The notes: a model not told the origin generated them from the sequence alone. A stretch of 19,603 nt of DNA from Candidatus Ethanoperedens thermophilum (GCA_012910725.1 WNEG01000080.1:1-19603), one strand, 5' to 3'. Shown: positions 1 to 7,530, numbered from the stretch's first letter. A program made the numbers and translations.

Positions 1-51
1 GATTGCTTCGACAACTTGATTGCTTCGACAACTTGATTGCTTCGACAACTT
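1..51. repeat. 17-bp tandem repeat, three copies
   Basis: The window opens with three perfect tandem copies of a 17-bp unit (GATTGCTTCGACAACTT) at 1-17, 18-34 and 35-51. A fourth start at 52 changes into the arm of the first hairpin of cluster A. The array may continue beyond the window edge. The unit looks like a partial hairpin module (GATTGC plus ACAAC halves joined by TTCG), so it probably arose from the same modules by slippage or template switching; that origin is inference. Confidence 0.85.
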
Positions 52-410
52 GATTGCTTGCGCAATCAAGAGTTATTTCTACTCACGTGTTATTTCTGTA
101 CAACGAAGTTGTGCAGTGCTTGCGCAATCAAGAGTTATTTCTACTCACGTGTTATTTCTGTACAACGAAGTTGTGCAGTGCTTGCGCAATCAAGAGTTAT
201 TTCTACTCACGTGTTATTTCTGTACAACGAAGTTGTGCAGTTGCTGGTATTTTTCTGTACAACGAAGTTGTGCAGTGCTTTGCAATCAAGAATTATTTTC
301 TGTACACGCAGTGTGCAGTTCCGCACACGGAGTGTGTGGTTCTGTACAACGAAGTTGTGCAGGTGGTAATCTCGTGGTTTTATGCGGATTTCCACACGAT
401 ATCGAGTGTG
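49..410. repeat. Mini-hairpin repeat cluster A (62-bp tandem units plus variants)
   Basis: Three nearly identical 62-bp tandem units start at 61, 123 and 185. Each holds one half of a GATTGC/GCAATC hairpin, the linker AGTTATTTCT and a second hairpin with stems CTGTACAAC and GTTGTGCAG around a GAA loop (96-116, 158-178, 220-240, again 255-275 and 342-362). Between the last copies lie two variants of the second hairpin: stems CTGTACAC/GTGTGCAG with GCA loop (300-318) and CCGCACAC/GTGTGTGG with GGA loop (321-339). A further CACAC...GTGTG inverted repeat lies at 392-410. The cluster sits directly upstream of the DUF1890 gene. The 62-bp period is not a multiple of three, so reading through it is unlikely to be coding. 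Confidence 0.9.
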
Positions 411-459
411 TTATAAAAAAGATGGTTTTAAATAACATCCTCTTCAATATTTATCAGTT

Positions 460-921
460 ATGACCAAAACCGCTCTTTTGGCACTTGGTTGCCCTGAATT
501 TCCTGTGCAGACAAGTACTGCCATATATCTTGCATACAAGCTTCAAAAACATGGGATAACGCCAGTGTTCGCAGGTAACAAATCAGCCCTCCTTCTTGTG
601 AAGGTTGCTGATCCTGAGCGTCATTACTGTAATGGGAAGATGATGAATCTGGATATGACTATTGGTGCATTATCAACGAGAAATATCGACTTCGACTTCT
701 GCTTTGTGTTCGTTCACAGTGATTCAGGTATCGCATACCTTGCCAGCATACATGCGCTCTCAAAAGGTAAAATGGTAGCAGTCGTGTTTGGGAAATGTGC
801 TGAAGAGTTAACAGAACAATGCGAAAATATCTGTGAGCGTGTACTTGCAGCACCTGTTATTCACAACCCGCTGCCACTTAAAGAACTGATTGATGAGGTG
901 AGTACATGGCTTCATGTGTAG
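460..921 (+). CDS. DUF1890 family protein
   Basis: A 153-residue protein that I match by overall sequence to DUF1890, a small family I know mainly from methanogens and their relatives; no biochemical function is established. It begins TKTALLALGCPEFPVQT, with a hydrophobic beta-strand-like start and an early Cys (Cys11), then alternates short hydrophobic strands and helices in the manner of a Rossmann-like alpha/beta fold. There is no signal peptide or membrane segment, so it should be cytoplasmic. The ATG at 460 follows hairpin cluster A by about 50 bases, with no clear Shine-Dalgarno sequence. Its last 16 bases overlap the start of the DUF1894 gene, so the two are almost certainly co-transcribed and perhaps translationally coupled. 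The family name is recalled, not searched. Confidence 0.7.
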   Translation: MTKTALLALGCPEFPVQTSTAIYLAYKLQKHGITPVFAGNKSALLLVKVADPERHYCNGKMMNLDMTIGALSTRNIDFDFCFVFVHSDSGIAYLASIHALSKGKMVAVVFGKCAEELTEQCENICERVLAAPVIHNPLPLKELIDEVSTWLHV

Positions 922-1187
922 AAGAACTGGATTATGAAATACTATTAGCTCGCACAACCTTTGCCAACTGTTCAAAACTGATACGAAACCGCTGTCGGGA
1001 AATCTACTTTGTAGCCCCCGGGTATAAAATATTCAATGTATACCTGATAGGAATTCCGCCACTGCCAATCGGCATCGAAGACGATCATGTTCTCATCGCT
1101 TACATCAAACCCTGTCATGGCGCTTTTGTTCTCAGAATACCAGGGGGTGGTGAAATTGAAAGAATCAGAAAAGAATTAAAAAAATGA
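906..1187 (+). CDS. DUF1894 family protein
   Basis: A 93-residue protein resembling DUF1894, another small family known from methanogenic archaea and of unknown function. It contains three Cys (Cys4, Cys17, Cys25) and a CHGAF segment near residue 70, followed by a Gly-rich turn (IPGGGEIERIRKELKK) and a charged C-terminal helix. The gene overlaps the end of the DUF1890 gene in another frame, and the pairing supports a joint role of the two products. The downstream sequence is broken (see the 1218 and 1299 entries), so any third operon member has been lost. Cytoplasmic by composition. The name is moderately secure; no activity can be assigned. Confidence 0.65.
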   Translation: MASCVEELDYEILLARTTFANCSKLIRNRCREIYFVAPGYKIFNVYLIGIPPLPIGIEDDHVLIAYIKPCHGAFVLRIPGGGEIERIRKELKK

Positions 1188-1217
1188 ATTGGGGTTTAAA
1201 CTATCAGGAGGTTATTC

Positions 1218-1256
1218 ATGAAAAAGAAATTTGGCCACTGTACCGATTTACGATAG
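1218..1256 (+). pseudogene. Possible 5' stub of a lost gene with strong RBS
   Basis: A strong Shine-Dalgarno (AGGAGGT, 1206-1212) precedes ATG 1218 at ideal spacing, but the frame closes after 12 codons (MKKKFGHCTDLR, stop 1254-1256). A good ribosome site in front of so short a frame, just after the DUF1894 gene and just before a transposase stub, suggests the 5' end of a third operon gene cut by insertion or deletion. A chance match or a short leader peptide cannot be excluded. Confidence 0.3.
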
Positions 1257-1298
1257 TTAGTATAGCATGTAACAGAATTATGCTCTTGGTGAAATACT

Positions 1299-1403
1299 AT
1301 GGCGCGACCAGAGGGAAAAATCGATGTTGTTTGTCAGAACCCCAGGTGCTGCTATTACCGAAAAGTAGCTGGGAAAGACATTATCAAAAGCGGTAAGTAT
1401 TGA
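1299..1403 (+). pseudogene. Truncated IS1-type transposase zinc-ribbon (InsA-like N-terminus)
   Basis: A 34-codon frame (ATG 1299, TGA 1401-1403) encodes MARPEGKIDVVCQNPRC followed by CYYRKVAGKDIIKSGKY. This resembles the N-terminal zinc-ribbon of archaeal IS1-family InsA proteins, where a C-x-N-P-x-C type knuckle is followed by a YY-K-GK-IIK-G segment and then, in intact proteins, a second Cys pair. Only the first knuckle is present and the frame stops where the second would begin. It is therefore read as an IS remnant, not a working gene. The assignment rests on motif resemblance only. Confidence 0.5.
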
Positions 1404-1514
1404 CATATCAATGCATTATTTTTTATCATTCAAAATTATTGGATATGAAGGATTACCTTTGGGATATTAGAGTTTTGATGGAGTTTAGCTTATCATTCGT
1501 TTTACCGGTAGCAG

Positions 1515-1528
1515 TTTTAGTACTAAAA
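1515..1528. promoter_or_regulatory. 14-bp perfect palindrome upstream of the FAD reductase gene
   Basis: TTTTAGTACTAAAA is a perfect palindrome ending 25 bases before ATG 1554, with near-matching flanks (GGTAGC before, ACC after). Its position suits an operator for a dimeric regulator or a small hairpin in the leader. No clear TATA box was identified in the rest of the 1404-1553 gap. Confidence 0.35.
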
Positions 1529-1553
1529 ACCTAATTTTCAATAGGAGATTTTT

Positions 1554-2687
1554 ATGTATGATTTAATTATTATTGGAGGAGGACCTTCTGGATCGGCTGC
1601 TGGTAGAATTGCAGGAAAAAAGGGTTTAAAGACCCTCTTAATTGAAAAAGAAATGTTTCCAAGATATAAACCATGTGGTGGAGGTCTTTCGGAACAAGCA
1701 ATGTCATATCTTGATTTTGAAATTCCTAAAGCTATCATTGAAAGAGATATATTTGGTGCAAGAGTTCACTTCAGAGGTCAAGTTGTTGAACAGCATAAAG
1801 ATTGCAGGATAGCTGTCTTAACAAGTAGAAGTATTCTGGATAATTTTTTGCTCGAAAAAGCTAAAGAAACTGGAATTCAAATAAAAATGGGAGAAAAAAT
1901 CATTGATTATCAGGAAAATAATGATTATGTAGAGGTTTTTACTAATGATAATATGTATAAGTCGAAATTTATCATTATCGCAGAAGGTTCGCATGGTAAA
2001 TTAAAATATAAAATTCGAAGAAAAGATAAAAAAGATGAATATGCAATAGGCATTGTTGCAGAAATTGAAGAAGATAATGAAGCAATAGATAAATATATAC
2101 ATAATGCTATTGGCCTTCACTTTGGGTATTTCAAACATGGTTATGGGTGGATATTTCCACATGAAAAATATTTTTCAGTGGGAATAGGTGGATTAGCAAA
2201 AAGCTTACCTCATCCAAAAAAGAAAATGTTGGATTTTTTAAATGAAAACAACTTTATTAGCAATTGTAAGTTGCATTCCCACATAATTCCTGCCGGAGGC
2301 ATCAAAAGAAGGATAACGAGTCCAAGAGTTATTTTAAGTGGGGATTCAGCTGGATTTGTAGATTCTTTTTACGGAGAAGGTATTGCTTATGCAATACGAT
2401 CTGGGCAGATTGCAGTAGAAGTTATTTCTGAAATAATATTAAATAATAAAGATTTAAAAACATTAAAAAATTATGAAGTAATTTGCAAATCAGAATTTAT
2501 AGATAATTTAAAATATTCATTAATATTATCAAAATTAATGCATAGCTATCCTTCAATATTTTTAAAAATTTTTACTAATGATGAAGCTATTAACAAATAT
2601 CTTGAAGTTCCATCTATGAAAATATCATATAAAAGTTATATCAAATGGTTAATTCCAAGAATGCCAAAGTTTCTCTTAAAATTATAA
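1554..2687 (+). CDS. FAD-dependent oxidoreductase, geranylgeranyl reductase family
   Basis: A 377-residue flavoprotein. Residues 4-32 form an FAD-binding Rossmann motif (IIIGGGPSGSAAG followed by an acidic strand end, LLIEKE). Next come the CGGG signature at 41-44 (FPRYKPCGGGLS) and a second FAD contact, GDSAG at 263-267, followed by GEGI. These are hallmarks of the geranylgeranyl reductase family, which in archaea includes enzymes that saturate isoprenoid lipid chains; the exact substrate cannot be told. There is no signal peptide; the basic C-terminus (KWLIPRMPKFLLKL) could touch the membrane. RBS AGGAG at 1542-1546. The gene is visibly much more AT-rich than its neighbours, with runs of AAT/TTA/AAA codons, and lies alone between an IS scar and the convergent hom gene, so recent acquisition is likely. 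Confidence 0.8.
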   Translation: MYDLIIIGGGPSGSAAGRIAGKKGLKTLLIEKEMFPRYKPCGGGLSEQAMSYLDFEIPKAIIERDIFGARVHFRGQVVEQHKDCRIAVLTSRSILDNFLLEKAKETGIQIKMGEKIIDYQENNDYVEVFTNDNMYKSKFIIIAEGSHGKLKYKIRRKDKKDEYAIGIVAEIEEDNEAIDKYIHNAIGLHFGYFKHGYGWIFPHEKYFSVGIGGLAKSLPHPKKKMLDFLNENNFISNCKLHSHIIPAGGIKRRITSPRVILSGDSAGFVDSFYGEGIAYAIRSGQIAVEVISEIILNNKDLKTLKNYEVICKSEFIDNLKYSLILSKLMHSYPSIFLKIFTNDEAINKYLEVPSMKISYKSYIKWLIPRMPKFLLKL

Positions 2688-2782
2688 CAATAGGAAACAT
2701 GTTATGAGTTTCAGTTTATGATCCGTTGGGTGCGGGGTAGGGAAAGCCCACGAACGCTACAGCTTTGCTGTTTGGTCTCATT

Positions 2783-2820
2783 CAAAAATCTAAAAGTTTC
2801 ACAGGGATCAAGTACCTGTG
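2783..2820 (-). terminator. Probable terminator of the hom transcript
   Basis: Just past the hom stop on the minus strand, an inverted repeat CACAGG...CCTGTG (2800-2805 with 2815-2820, 9-nt loop) is followed on that strand by a T-rich stretch (CTTTTAGATTTTT). Archaeal termination mainly needs the T-tract, so this is a plausible end for the minus-strand unit. The rest of the 2688-2824 gap holds a small ACAGC/GCTGT hairpin (2759-2771) and nothing else I recognise. Confidence 0.45.
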
Positions 2821-2824
2821 CTGT

Positions 2825-3838
2825 TCATAAAGTGTGGGTCAGATAACCTGTGCTGATGTGAATGATATCACTTAGAATCACACTGGCAGTTTCGATAGAA
2901 CCAGCCCCGATTCCACTTATGGTGACCATCTTTGACAGGTCGGTGTGAATGGTTGCAATATTAAGCGTGCCTCCGACTGCCAATGGGTGTTTTTTTGGAA
3001 CAAGCTTTGGCGCAACTGAAAGCACCTGTTCACTTACCTCACAGATCAGCCGTACTGCGTAGCCATTCTTGTCAGCAAGTTCTAATGCCTGTGGCGTTAT
3101 CTTGGTAATACCAGTAATACTCACATCATCAAAGATAGCATTGTTGTTGTATGCAGTGTTTGCAAGAATGACCAGTTTACATGCCGCATCGATACCCATC
3201 ACATCATAGGTTGGGTCAGCCTCAGCAATCCCAAGTTCTTGTGCTTCGAGGAGCGCGTGCTGATAGTCAAGAGTCTCCTCCCCCATACGTGTTAAAATAT
3301 AATTACATGTTCCATTGAGGATGCCATCGATCCTCTCTATTGTATTGCCTGCAAGGTTCTCCTGGATAAGATTAATGATTGGCATGGCACCACCAACAGT
3401 AGCCTCGTAACGCAGTATAACGCCATGATCTTTTGCTGCTTTCATCAATTTTGCATAGTTGCGTGCAAAAGGGCCTTTATTTGATGTTACAACATGCTTT
3501 CCATTTTCTATTGCTGTCAGGATATTGGTAAGCCCAGGCTCACCAGTATTAATGTCTGTTGGCGTAACCTCAACAACAAGGTCGTGGTCAGTATTCTTGA
3601 TTATCTCAGCAGTGGTACTTCCTGCTTTTCCAACTATCCCGGTATCCCTTTTGACCTGGACTGCTTTTTCAAGATCAATCCCGTCAGCGTTTACCAGGGA
3701 AGATCTGGAATCAACAATAGCGACCACTTTGATATTCACACCAAGCTTCTCAAGTGTTTGTTGTTTTTGACTCAGCACCTGCACCACACCCTGTCCAACA
3801 TCACCAAAACCGATGATTGAAATCTTTATATCCTTCAT
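2825..3838 (-). CDS. hom: Homoserine dehydrogenase
   Basis: Reduces aspartate semialdehyde to homoserine with NAD(P)H, on the path to threonine and methionine. The 337-residue protein has an N-terminal nucleotide-binding motif (GFGDVG, residues 10-15) and a strand ending at VAIVDSR. The catalytic-domain signature GILNGTCNYILTRM lies at 172-185, and EADPTYDVMGIDAACK follows at about 206-221. It is shorter than the roughly 430-residue bacterial form because it lacks a C-terminal ACT domain; a separate ACT protein is encoded 19 bases upstream on the same strand, which probably supplies feedback control. ATG 3838 is well placed. Cytoplasmic. Its 3' end faces the FAD reductase gene convergently. 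Confidence 0.93.
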   Translation of the reverse strand: MKDIKISIIGFGDVGQGVVQVLSQKQQTLEKLGVNIKVVAIVDSRSSLVNADGIDLEKAVQVKRDTGIVGKAGSTTAEIIKNTDHDLVVEVTPTDINTGEPGLTNILTAIENGKHVVTSNKGPFARNYAKLMKAAKDHGVILRYEATVGGAMPIINLIQENLAGNTIERIDGILNGTCNYILTRMGEETLDYQHALLEAQELGIAEADPTYDVMGIDAACKLVILANTAYNNNAIFDDVSITGITKITPQALELADKNGYAVRLICEVSEQVLSVAPKLVPKKHPLAVGGTLNIATIHTDLSKMVTISGIGAGSIETASVILSDIIHISTGYLTHTL

Positions 3839-3857
3839 CTACACCACTATTGTATCC

Positions 3858-4361
3858 TCAAATCGCATTTTTTATAGGCTCAATCATAAGCAGCCCCTTT
3901 TCATCAGCTGTTTTATGCAAAATATCGAGTGCTGACATCAGGTTCTCTTTAGTGCTTGCATGAATTATCATAAAAGCAGATGAAACCTGTTCAATCCCTG
4001 GCATGCTTAGAGCCAGATCAACAATCTCAGCACAACCTGTTGAATCAACCGCATCAATGGTATCACGTATATCAGTATGCACAATGTGCCCGATAAGCAT
4101 CACAGACATCTCTTCATGCAAACGCTTTTCACCGACACGAGCTACAAGCACGCCATTTTTTTCAAGCTGCTCAATCAGCTCATCCAGTTTCTCCTTGTTA
4201 AGTTCAAAGAGTACATGCACGGGAATGGTACCGCGCGGCGTGCGCTCATCATGGTGGTGTACCACGCTTAAAATATTACCTTTGATTTCAGAGATTGGCT
4301 GAAGTGCAAGTACCAGTTGTCCTGGTATATCCTTCAACTCAAGGTTCATAGAAACTCTCAT
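3858..4361 (-). CDS. ACT-domain amino-acid-binding regulatory protein
   Basis: A 167-residue protein with an ACT-like fold at about residues 12-80 (GQLVLALQPISEIKGNILSVVHHHDE...IPVHVLFELN). A second region (MLIGHIVHTDIRDTIDAV... to the C-terminus) resembles another ligand-binding alpha/beta unit. ACT domains bind amino acids and control metabolic enzymes. The gene ends 19 bases before hom on the same strand, and such ACT-plus-hom pairs are common in methanogens, so the likely role is threonine- or methionine-responsive control of homoserine dehydrogenase. No catalytic residues are seen. It starts at ATG 4361. The partner assignment is inferred from gene order. Confidence 0.8.
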   Translation of the reverse strand: MRVSMNLELKDIPGQLVLALQPISEIKGNILSVVHHHDERTPRGTIPVHVLFELNKEKLDELIEQLEKNGVLVARVGEKRLHEEMSVMLIGHIVHTDIRDTIDAVDSTGCAEIVDLALSMPGIEQVSSAFMIIHASTKENLMSALDILHKTADEKGLLMIEPIKNAI

Positions 4362-4445
4362 TTGTTATACCCAAATGCAGAAAGTAGTAAGGCTATCAAA
4401 TCTAAACCTTTCAGTTCAGATGAGTTCATGCGACACCATCAAGTA

Positions 4446-4485
4446 TGCATCGCAGTGGGTGTAGCCCTACATCCATTGCGATGCA
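4446..4485. other. Near-perfect 19-bp hairpin between S6e and the ACT gene
   Basis: Arms 4446-4464 and 4467-4485 (right arm CTACATCCATTGCGATGC) pair over 19 positions, with only two G·U/A·C-type differences and a 2-nt centre. It lies in the 255-bp gap after the S6e stop and before the ACT gene, both on the minus strand. No T-run follows on either strand, so it is not a typical terminator. It could be an RNA-processing site, a small structured RNA or an IS-derived palindrome. The rest of 4362-4616 shows nothing recognisable. Confidence 0.6.
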
Positions 4486-4616
4486 CAATTGGAGGCATCA
4501 CACAAAGAGGTTTGGAATATATGTTCTAAAAATCATAGCCTGGATAATTCTTAGAAAATGATACAGTTCAGGTAAATCATTATTTGCGAGTTTTCTTACT
4601 ATAGCTTCGCGGGCAG

Positions 4617-5036
4617 TCATTCACCACTTTCGTTGGCTTCCGGTGTTTCTTCCTTTGATGGAGCGAAAATCTCTTCTATTGTTTTTTTGCCATATTCTGC
4701 AACCACCAGGTTTATTTGACCAACATCGCCTGAGATATCCTTTCCACGAACTGCTTTTCTCTTGCGCAGACCATTTACTTTTGGTTTGAAACCAGTGCTT
4801 TTTGATAGTAATAGCTTTCGTCTTTGTGAACCTGGCAAGTCTTTACGCAATGGAAATCCATCTTTATCAGTTCCGCCAGTGATTTTGAGGCTGTATCCTG
4901 CTAACCCTGCTGCACTGCCTTCGATAGTTTCTCCTAATTTCTTTCCAAGAAATTTGTTTGCCTGGCTTCCGGTTACCTCAACCTGATGTGATTTTCCTGT
5001 CTGTGGGTCTGATATCACTGTCCTAAAATCTGCCAT
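4617..5036 (-). CDS. rps6e: 30S ribosomal protein S6e
   Basis: A 139-residue small-subunit ribosomal protein of the archaeal/eukaryotic S6e family, a component of the 30S subunit. Its beta-rich core is recognisable from ADFRTVISDPQTGKSHQVEV through the conserved GxxxGETI and GGTDKDGFPLRKDLPGSQRRKLLLSKSTGF segments (about residues 30-85), then GLRKRKAVRGKDISGDVGQINLVV. The acidic tail (EETPEANESGE) is variable in the family. The length is usual for archaea. ATG 5036 is preceded on the minus strand by AGGTGAG at 5044-5050, seven bases away. The gene lies immediately downstream of hairpin cluster B on the transcribed strand. Confidence 0.95.
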   Translation of the reverse strand: MADFRTVISDPQTGKSHQVEVTGSQANKFLGKKLGETIEGSAAGLAGYSLKITGGTDKDGFPLRKDLPGSQRRKLLLSKSTGFKPKVNGLRKRKAVRGKDISGDVGQINLVVAEYGKKTIEEIFAPSKEETPEANESGE

Positions 5037-5043
5037 TTAATTA

Positions 5044-5095
5044 CTCACCTATTGTATACAAGCATTATTTGTACGTAACCGTACTTAAGCATTGT
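5044..5095 (-). promoter_or_regulatory. Putative S6e promoter and RBS
   Basis: On the minus strand a TATA-like box CTTAAGTA (5082-5089) is placed so that transcription would start near 5057, followed by the RBS AGGTGAG (5044-5050). The sequence around this TATA-like box (CTTAAG plus the CATTGTCGTGTACTG segment on the plus strand) is duplicated two more times inside cluster B, so the promoter region itself appears to have been amplified with the hairpins. Confidence 0.35.
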
Positions 5096-5700
5096 CGTGT
5101 ACTGTGAAGCAGGTTACTGGTTATTCTCTCCACTCGATTGCTAACGCAATCGAGAGTTACTTTCTGCACAACGAAGTTGTGTAGTGCCTTAAGCATTGTC
5201 GTGTACTGTGAAGCAGGTTACTGGTTATTCTCTGCACTTGATTACTTCGTAATCAAGAGTTATTCTCTGCACTCGATTGCTGCGCACTTGATTACTTCGT
5301 AATCAAGAGTTATTCTCTCCACTCGATTGCTAACGCAATCGAGAATCAAGATTCGTTGTTTCTGCACAACGAAGTTGTGCAGTGCCTTAAGCATTGTCGT
5401 GTACTGTGAAGCAGGTTACTGGTTATTCTCTCCACTCGATTGCTGCGCACTTGATTACTTCGTAATCAAGAGTTACTTTCTGCACAACAAAGTTGTGCAG
5501 TGCTTCGCAATCAAGAATCAAGATTCTTATTTCTACTCACGTTGTGTGCAGTTACTGGTTATTTTCTGCACAACGAAGTTGTACAGGCATCTAAAAACTG
5601 TCGTGTATTGCAGAGCAGGTTACTGGTTATTCTCTCCACTCGATTGCTAACGCAATCGAGAATCAAGAGTTATTTTCTGCACAACGAAGTTGTGCAGTGC
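5086..5700. repeat. Mini-hairpin repeat cluster B
   Basis: About 610 bp filled by two hairpin modules and a locus-specific unit. Module 1 has stems CTCGATTGC/GCAATCGAG (5133-5154, 5322-5343, 5639-5660) or CTTGATTAC/GTAATCAAG with TTC loop (5237-5257, 5287-5307, 5450-5470). Module 2 has stems CTGCACAAC/GTTGTGCAG with GAA or AAA loop (5164-5184, 5362-5382, 5480-5500, 5576-5596, 5677-5697). The unit CTTAAGCATTGTCGTGTACT, continuing GTGAAGCAGGTTACTGG, starts near 5086, 5188 and 5387, with a diverged copy near 5590. The cluster lies between the end of the DP1 gene and the start of S6e, both minus strand. Open frames through it are not credible genes because the hairpins break periodicity. Confidence 0.9.
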
Positions 5701-5711
5701 CTAACATAGAC

Positions 5712-7250
5712 CTACAGGAACTTAATCATCTGTGTTTGTAGCGTGTTCAGGTCTACTGTGGTTGCTATTGCCGGGTCTGGTTTCAGGTTGACGCGTTTTT
5801 GAAATTCTGTCTGGCTCTGCCATGTGCCGCTGTTAATCAGTGTGACGTTGCGATACTTGCTTATGTTAGCTGTGTGTACATGCCCGCAGTGGAGGATGTC
5901 CGGGATTTTGTCTATTACGAAGTGGTCTTTTTTTTCTGGTGCTATCAAGACTCTGCCGCCGTAGATTGGGGAGAGGTGTCTTCGCTTGAGCATCTCTTTC
6001 ATTGCGGTCGTTGGATCCTTATAGTTTACGTTTGGCATGGCTGCTACAAAGTCATCTATCGAGCGGCCGTGGTAGATTAATATTTTTATGCCATCAAGCC
6101 CAACCATCGCAGGGTTGCCTACAAATGTTGTGTTCTTTTTGTTGAATAGTCTGGTTATTTCGTCCGGGAGGCGAGGTTGTGGTTCTGCCTGGCGGACTGC
6201 GTCGTGGTTTCCCGGCGAGATTACGATGTTTATGTGTTCTGGTATCTCTTTTATGTATTCTGCTGCTTGTTCGTACTGTGCGTAGACGTCGTTTATCAGG
6301 AGTTCTTTTTCCTGGCCCGGATATATGCCAATGCCGTCTACAAGGTCTCCTGCTATTACAAGATATTTGATATTATCTGATGCAGGAGTTTTTTCGTCGT
6401 TGATCTCTCCACGCAACCAGCTTATGAATCGCAGCCATGCATCCTCGAGGAACGTGTTACTCCCTATGTGCGTATCTGAGATGAGTACTGCCTTTTTCCC
6501 GGATTTTTTGGTTTCCATGTTTTTGAGGCTGTACCCAATGGCTGGAATCTCTGGCCAGATGATATCTCTTACAATGAACAGTCCCCGGTCTCGTGCTGGG
6601 CTGCCTGTTATACCTATTACTTCATCGTGGAGTACGTGAGAAGCTACCTGCATGAGTTCTTCATCTTTTTTGAGTATTAGTGCTGGAATGCTTCCTGTGG
6701 TGTCTTCAAGTTCTATTAATTTGTGTCCATTGGATGTGGTTTTTATATCTTTTACCATCCCAATGATTGAAATGTTCTCTCTGTCATCGCCACGCTGTTG
6801 TTTTTTCAGACTTTCTATGGGTCTGCTGTCCACCCGTTTTCTGATTAGTTCGCTCAGACGGCTGTATCTATCTCTGAAGTACTGAACGAATTCTTCGTAT
6901 TCGCCGATGCAGGTTGACTGGTTTGTGATGTCTGATATAATATCTATCTCACAGGTATTGTTTTCGTCATCTTCTTTGTCTCCTGTGTACTGCGGGTTTG
7001 TTAGCTCTTCTTCGGTTTTTGGTCTTGTCGGAGTGTAAGGATCGTACGGGTGTGATGTTGTTTGTTCTGCTGCTTCATTGAAGCTTACGATGTGATCTAA
7101 GCCTACTACGATGGTATTTGTGTCGATACGGTTTAATATTATGTTGATTATGTCGCTCGTGCTTCTGCTTTCCACCAGTGCTTTTAGTGCTTCTGCGTTC
7201 AGCTGATAACCGGCATGCGCGAACGTTTTTATTATGTCTGATTCAATCAT
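5712..7250 (-). CDS. polB: DNA polymerase II (family D) small subunit DP1
   Basis: The 512-residue proofreading subunit of the euryarchaeal replicative polymerase PolD, partner of the large DP2 subunit (not in the window). An N-terminal helical region and acidic linker (to about 110) precede an OB-fold (about 155-240). The Mre11-like phosphoesterase domain (252-475) shows every metal-binding motif: SDTHIGS (DTH 259-261), GDLVDG (301-306), GNHD (347-350), YHGRSIDD (393-400) and GHVHT (456-460). This pattern indicates an active 3'-5' exonuclease. The length is usual. The ATG at 7250 fits the family N-terminus. On the minus strand the gene heads toward cluster B and S6e. Nuclear-replication-type function; cytoplasmic, nucleoid-associated. 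Confidence 0.95.
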   Translation of the reverse strand: MIESDIIKTFAHAGYQLNAEALKALVESRSTSDIINIILNRIDTNTIVVGLDHIVSFNEAAEQTTSHPYDPYTPTRPKTEEELTNPQYTGDKEDDENNTCEIDIISDITNQSTCIGEYEEFVQYFRDRYSRLSELIRKRVDSRPIESLKKQQRGDDRENISIIGMVKDIKTTSNGHKLIELEDTTGSIPALILKKDEELMQVASHVLHDEVIGITGSPARDRGLFIVRDIIWPEIPAIGYSLKNMETKKSGKKAVLISDTHIGSNTFLEDAWLRFISWLRGEINDEKTPASDNIKYLVIAGDLVDGIGIYPGQEKELLINDVYAQYEQAAEYIKEIPEHINIVISPGNHDAVRQAEPQPRLPDEITRLFNKKNTTFVGNPAMVGLDGIKILIYHGRSIDDFVAAMPNVNYKDPTTAMKEMLKRRHLSPIYGGRVLIAPEKKDHFVIDKIPDILHCGHVHTANISKYRNVTLINSGTWQSQTEFQKRVNLKPDPAIATTVDLNTLQTQMIKFL

Positions 7251-7274
7251 ATTCAGTAATTATACCAGTGTCTC

Positions 7275-7300
7275 CGAGTAATATATCTTATTTCCCATAG
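7275..7300 (-). promoter_or_regulatory. Putative DP1 promoter
   Basis: On the minus strand a purine-rich BRE-like GGGAAATAA is followed by an AT box GATATATT around 7281-7288, placing the transcript start close to ATG 7250 and implying a short or absent leader, which is common in archaea. Based on motif and spacing only. Confidence 0.3.
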
Positions 7301-7368
7301 TCTCAACTATACATACATAAAATTTTGCAATAAATGACTATGAATTCAGATTGCCTTTGAAAGATAGG

Positions 7369-7376
7369 TTATAAGT
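7369..7376 (+). promoter_or_regulatory. TATA-like box upstream of the IS remnant and the sugar dehydrogenase gene
   Basis: TTATAAGT at 7369-7376 follows an AAGATAGG purine-rich stretch. Transcription would begin near 7397-7400, run through the IS remnant and reach the nucleotide-sugar dehydrogenase gene with a leader of about 190 bases. It is the best promoter candidate in the 338-bp divergent gap. Confidence 0.35.
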
Positions 7377-7399
7377 ATCAATAAAAAAATGTACACCTG

Positions 7400-7530
7400 A
7401 TGTTGAAAGGCATAACTGACGAGAGGGTATCTTGGGTCAAGCCTGTTGGAGCTGCTAGCAATGGTCAGACCAATGACTCGGGAAGTCCTTTTTTTGTGGG
7501 GAGGGGGAGTTGTGTCATGTTTAAATTACC
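7400..7530 (+). mobile_element. 3' remnant of an IS200/IS605 (IS1341-like) element
   Basis: This stretch carries the landmark series seen at the 3' ends of archaeal tnpB elements: GGGTCAAGCCTGTTGGAGC, then a short gap, ACTCGGGAAG, a CCT-T-tract followed by GGGGAGGGGG in place of the usual end hairpin, then AGTTGTGTCA. A 54-codon frame (ATG 7400, stop 7562-7564) covers it but looks like the read-through tail of a TnpB gene, not an independent protein. No upstream tnpB body is present, so only the right end survives. The match is from memory of such ends; a database comparison would settle it. Confidence 0.5.

Noticed and set aside
61..246. CRISPR array
   Set aside because: Units are adjacent or joined by constant linkers, there are no unique spacers of uniform length, and no cas genes are in view.
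20..463. Open frames of 110-147 codons through cluster A
   Set aside because: They come from the tandem hairpins, with repeated Cys/Leu-rich peptides and three overlapping frames of equal quality; the 62-bp period shifts frame at every unit.
1184..1396. 70-codon frame overlapping the DUF1894 stop (ATGA)
   Set aside because: It runs through the RBS of another frame and through the IS1-like stub in a different frame; the composition is not protein-like.
4317..4529. Plus-strand 70-codon frame over the S6e-ACT gap
   Set aside because: It starts inside the ACT gene on the opposite strand and runs through the long hairpin; no RBS.
5327..5709. Open frames of 69-107 codons through cluster B
   Set aside because: Same repeat-derived, frame-shifting peptides; no RBS and no protein-like composition.
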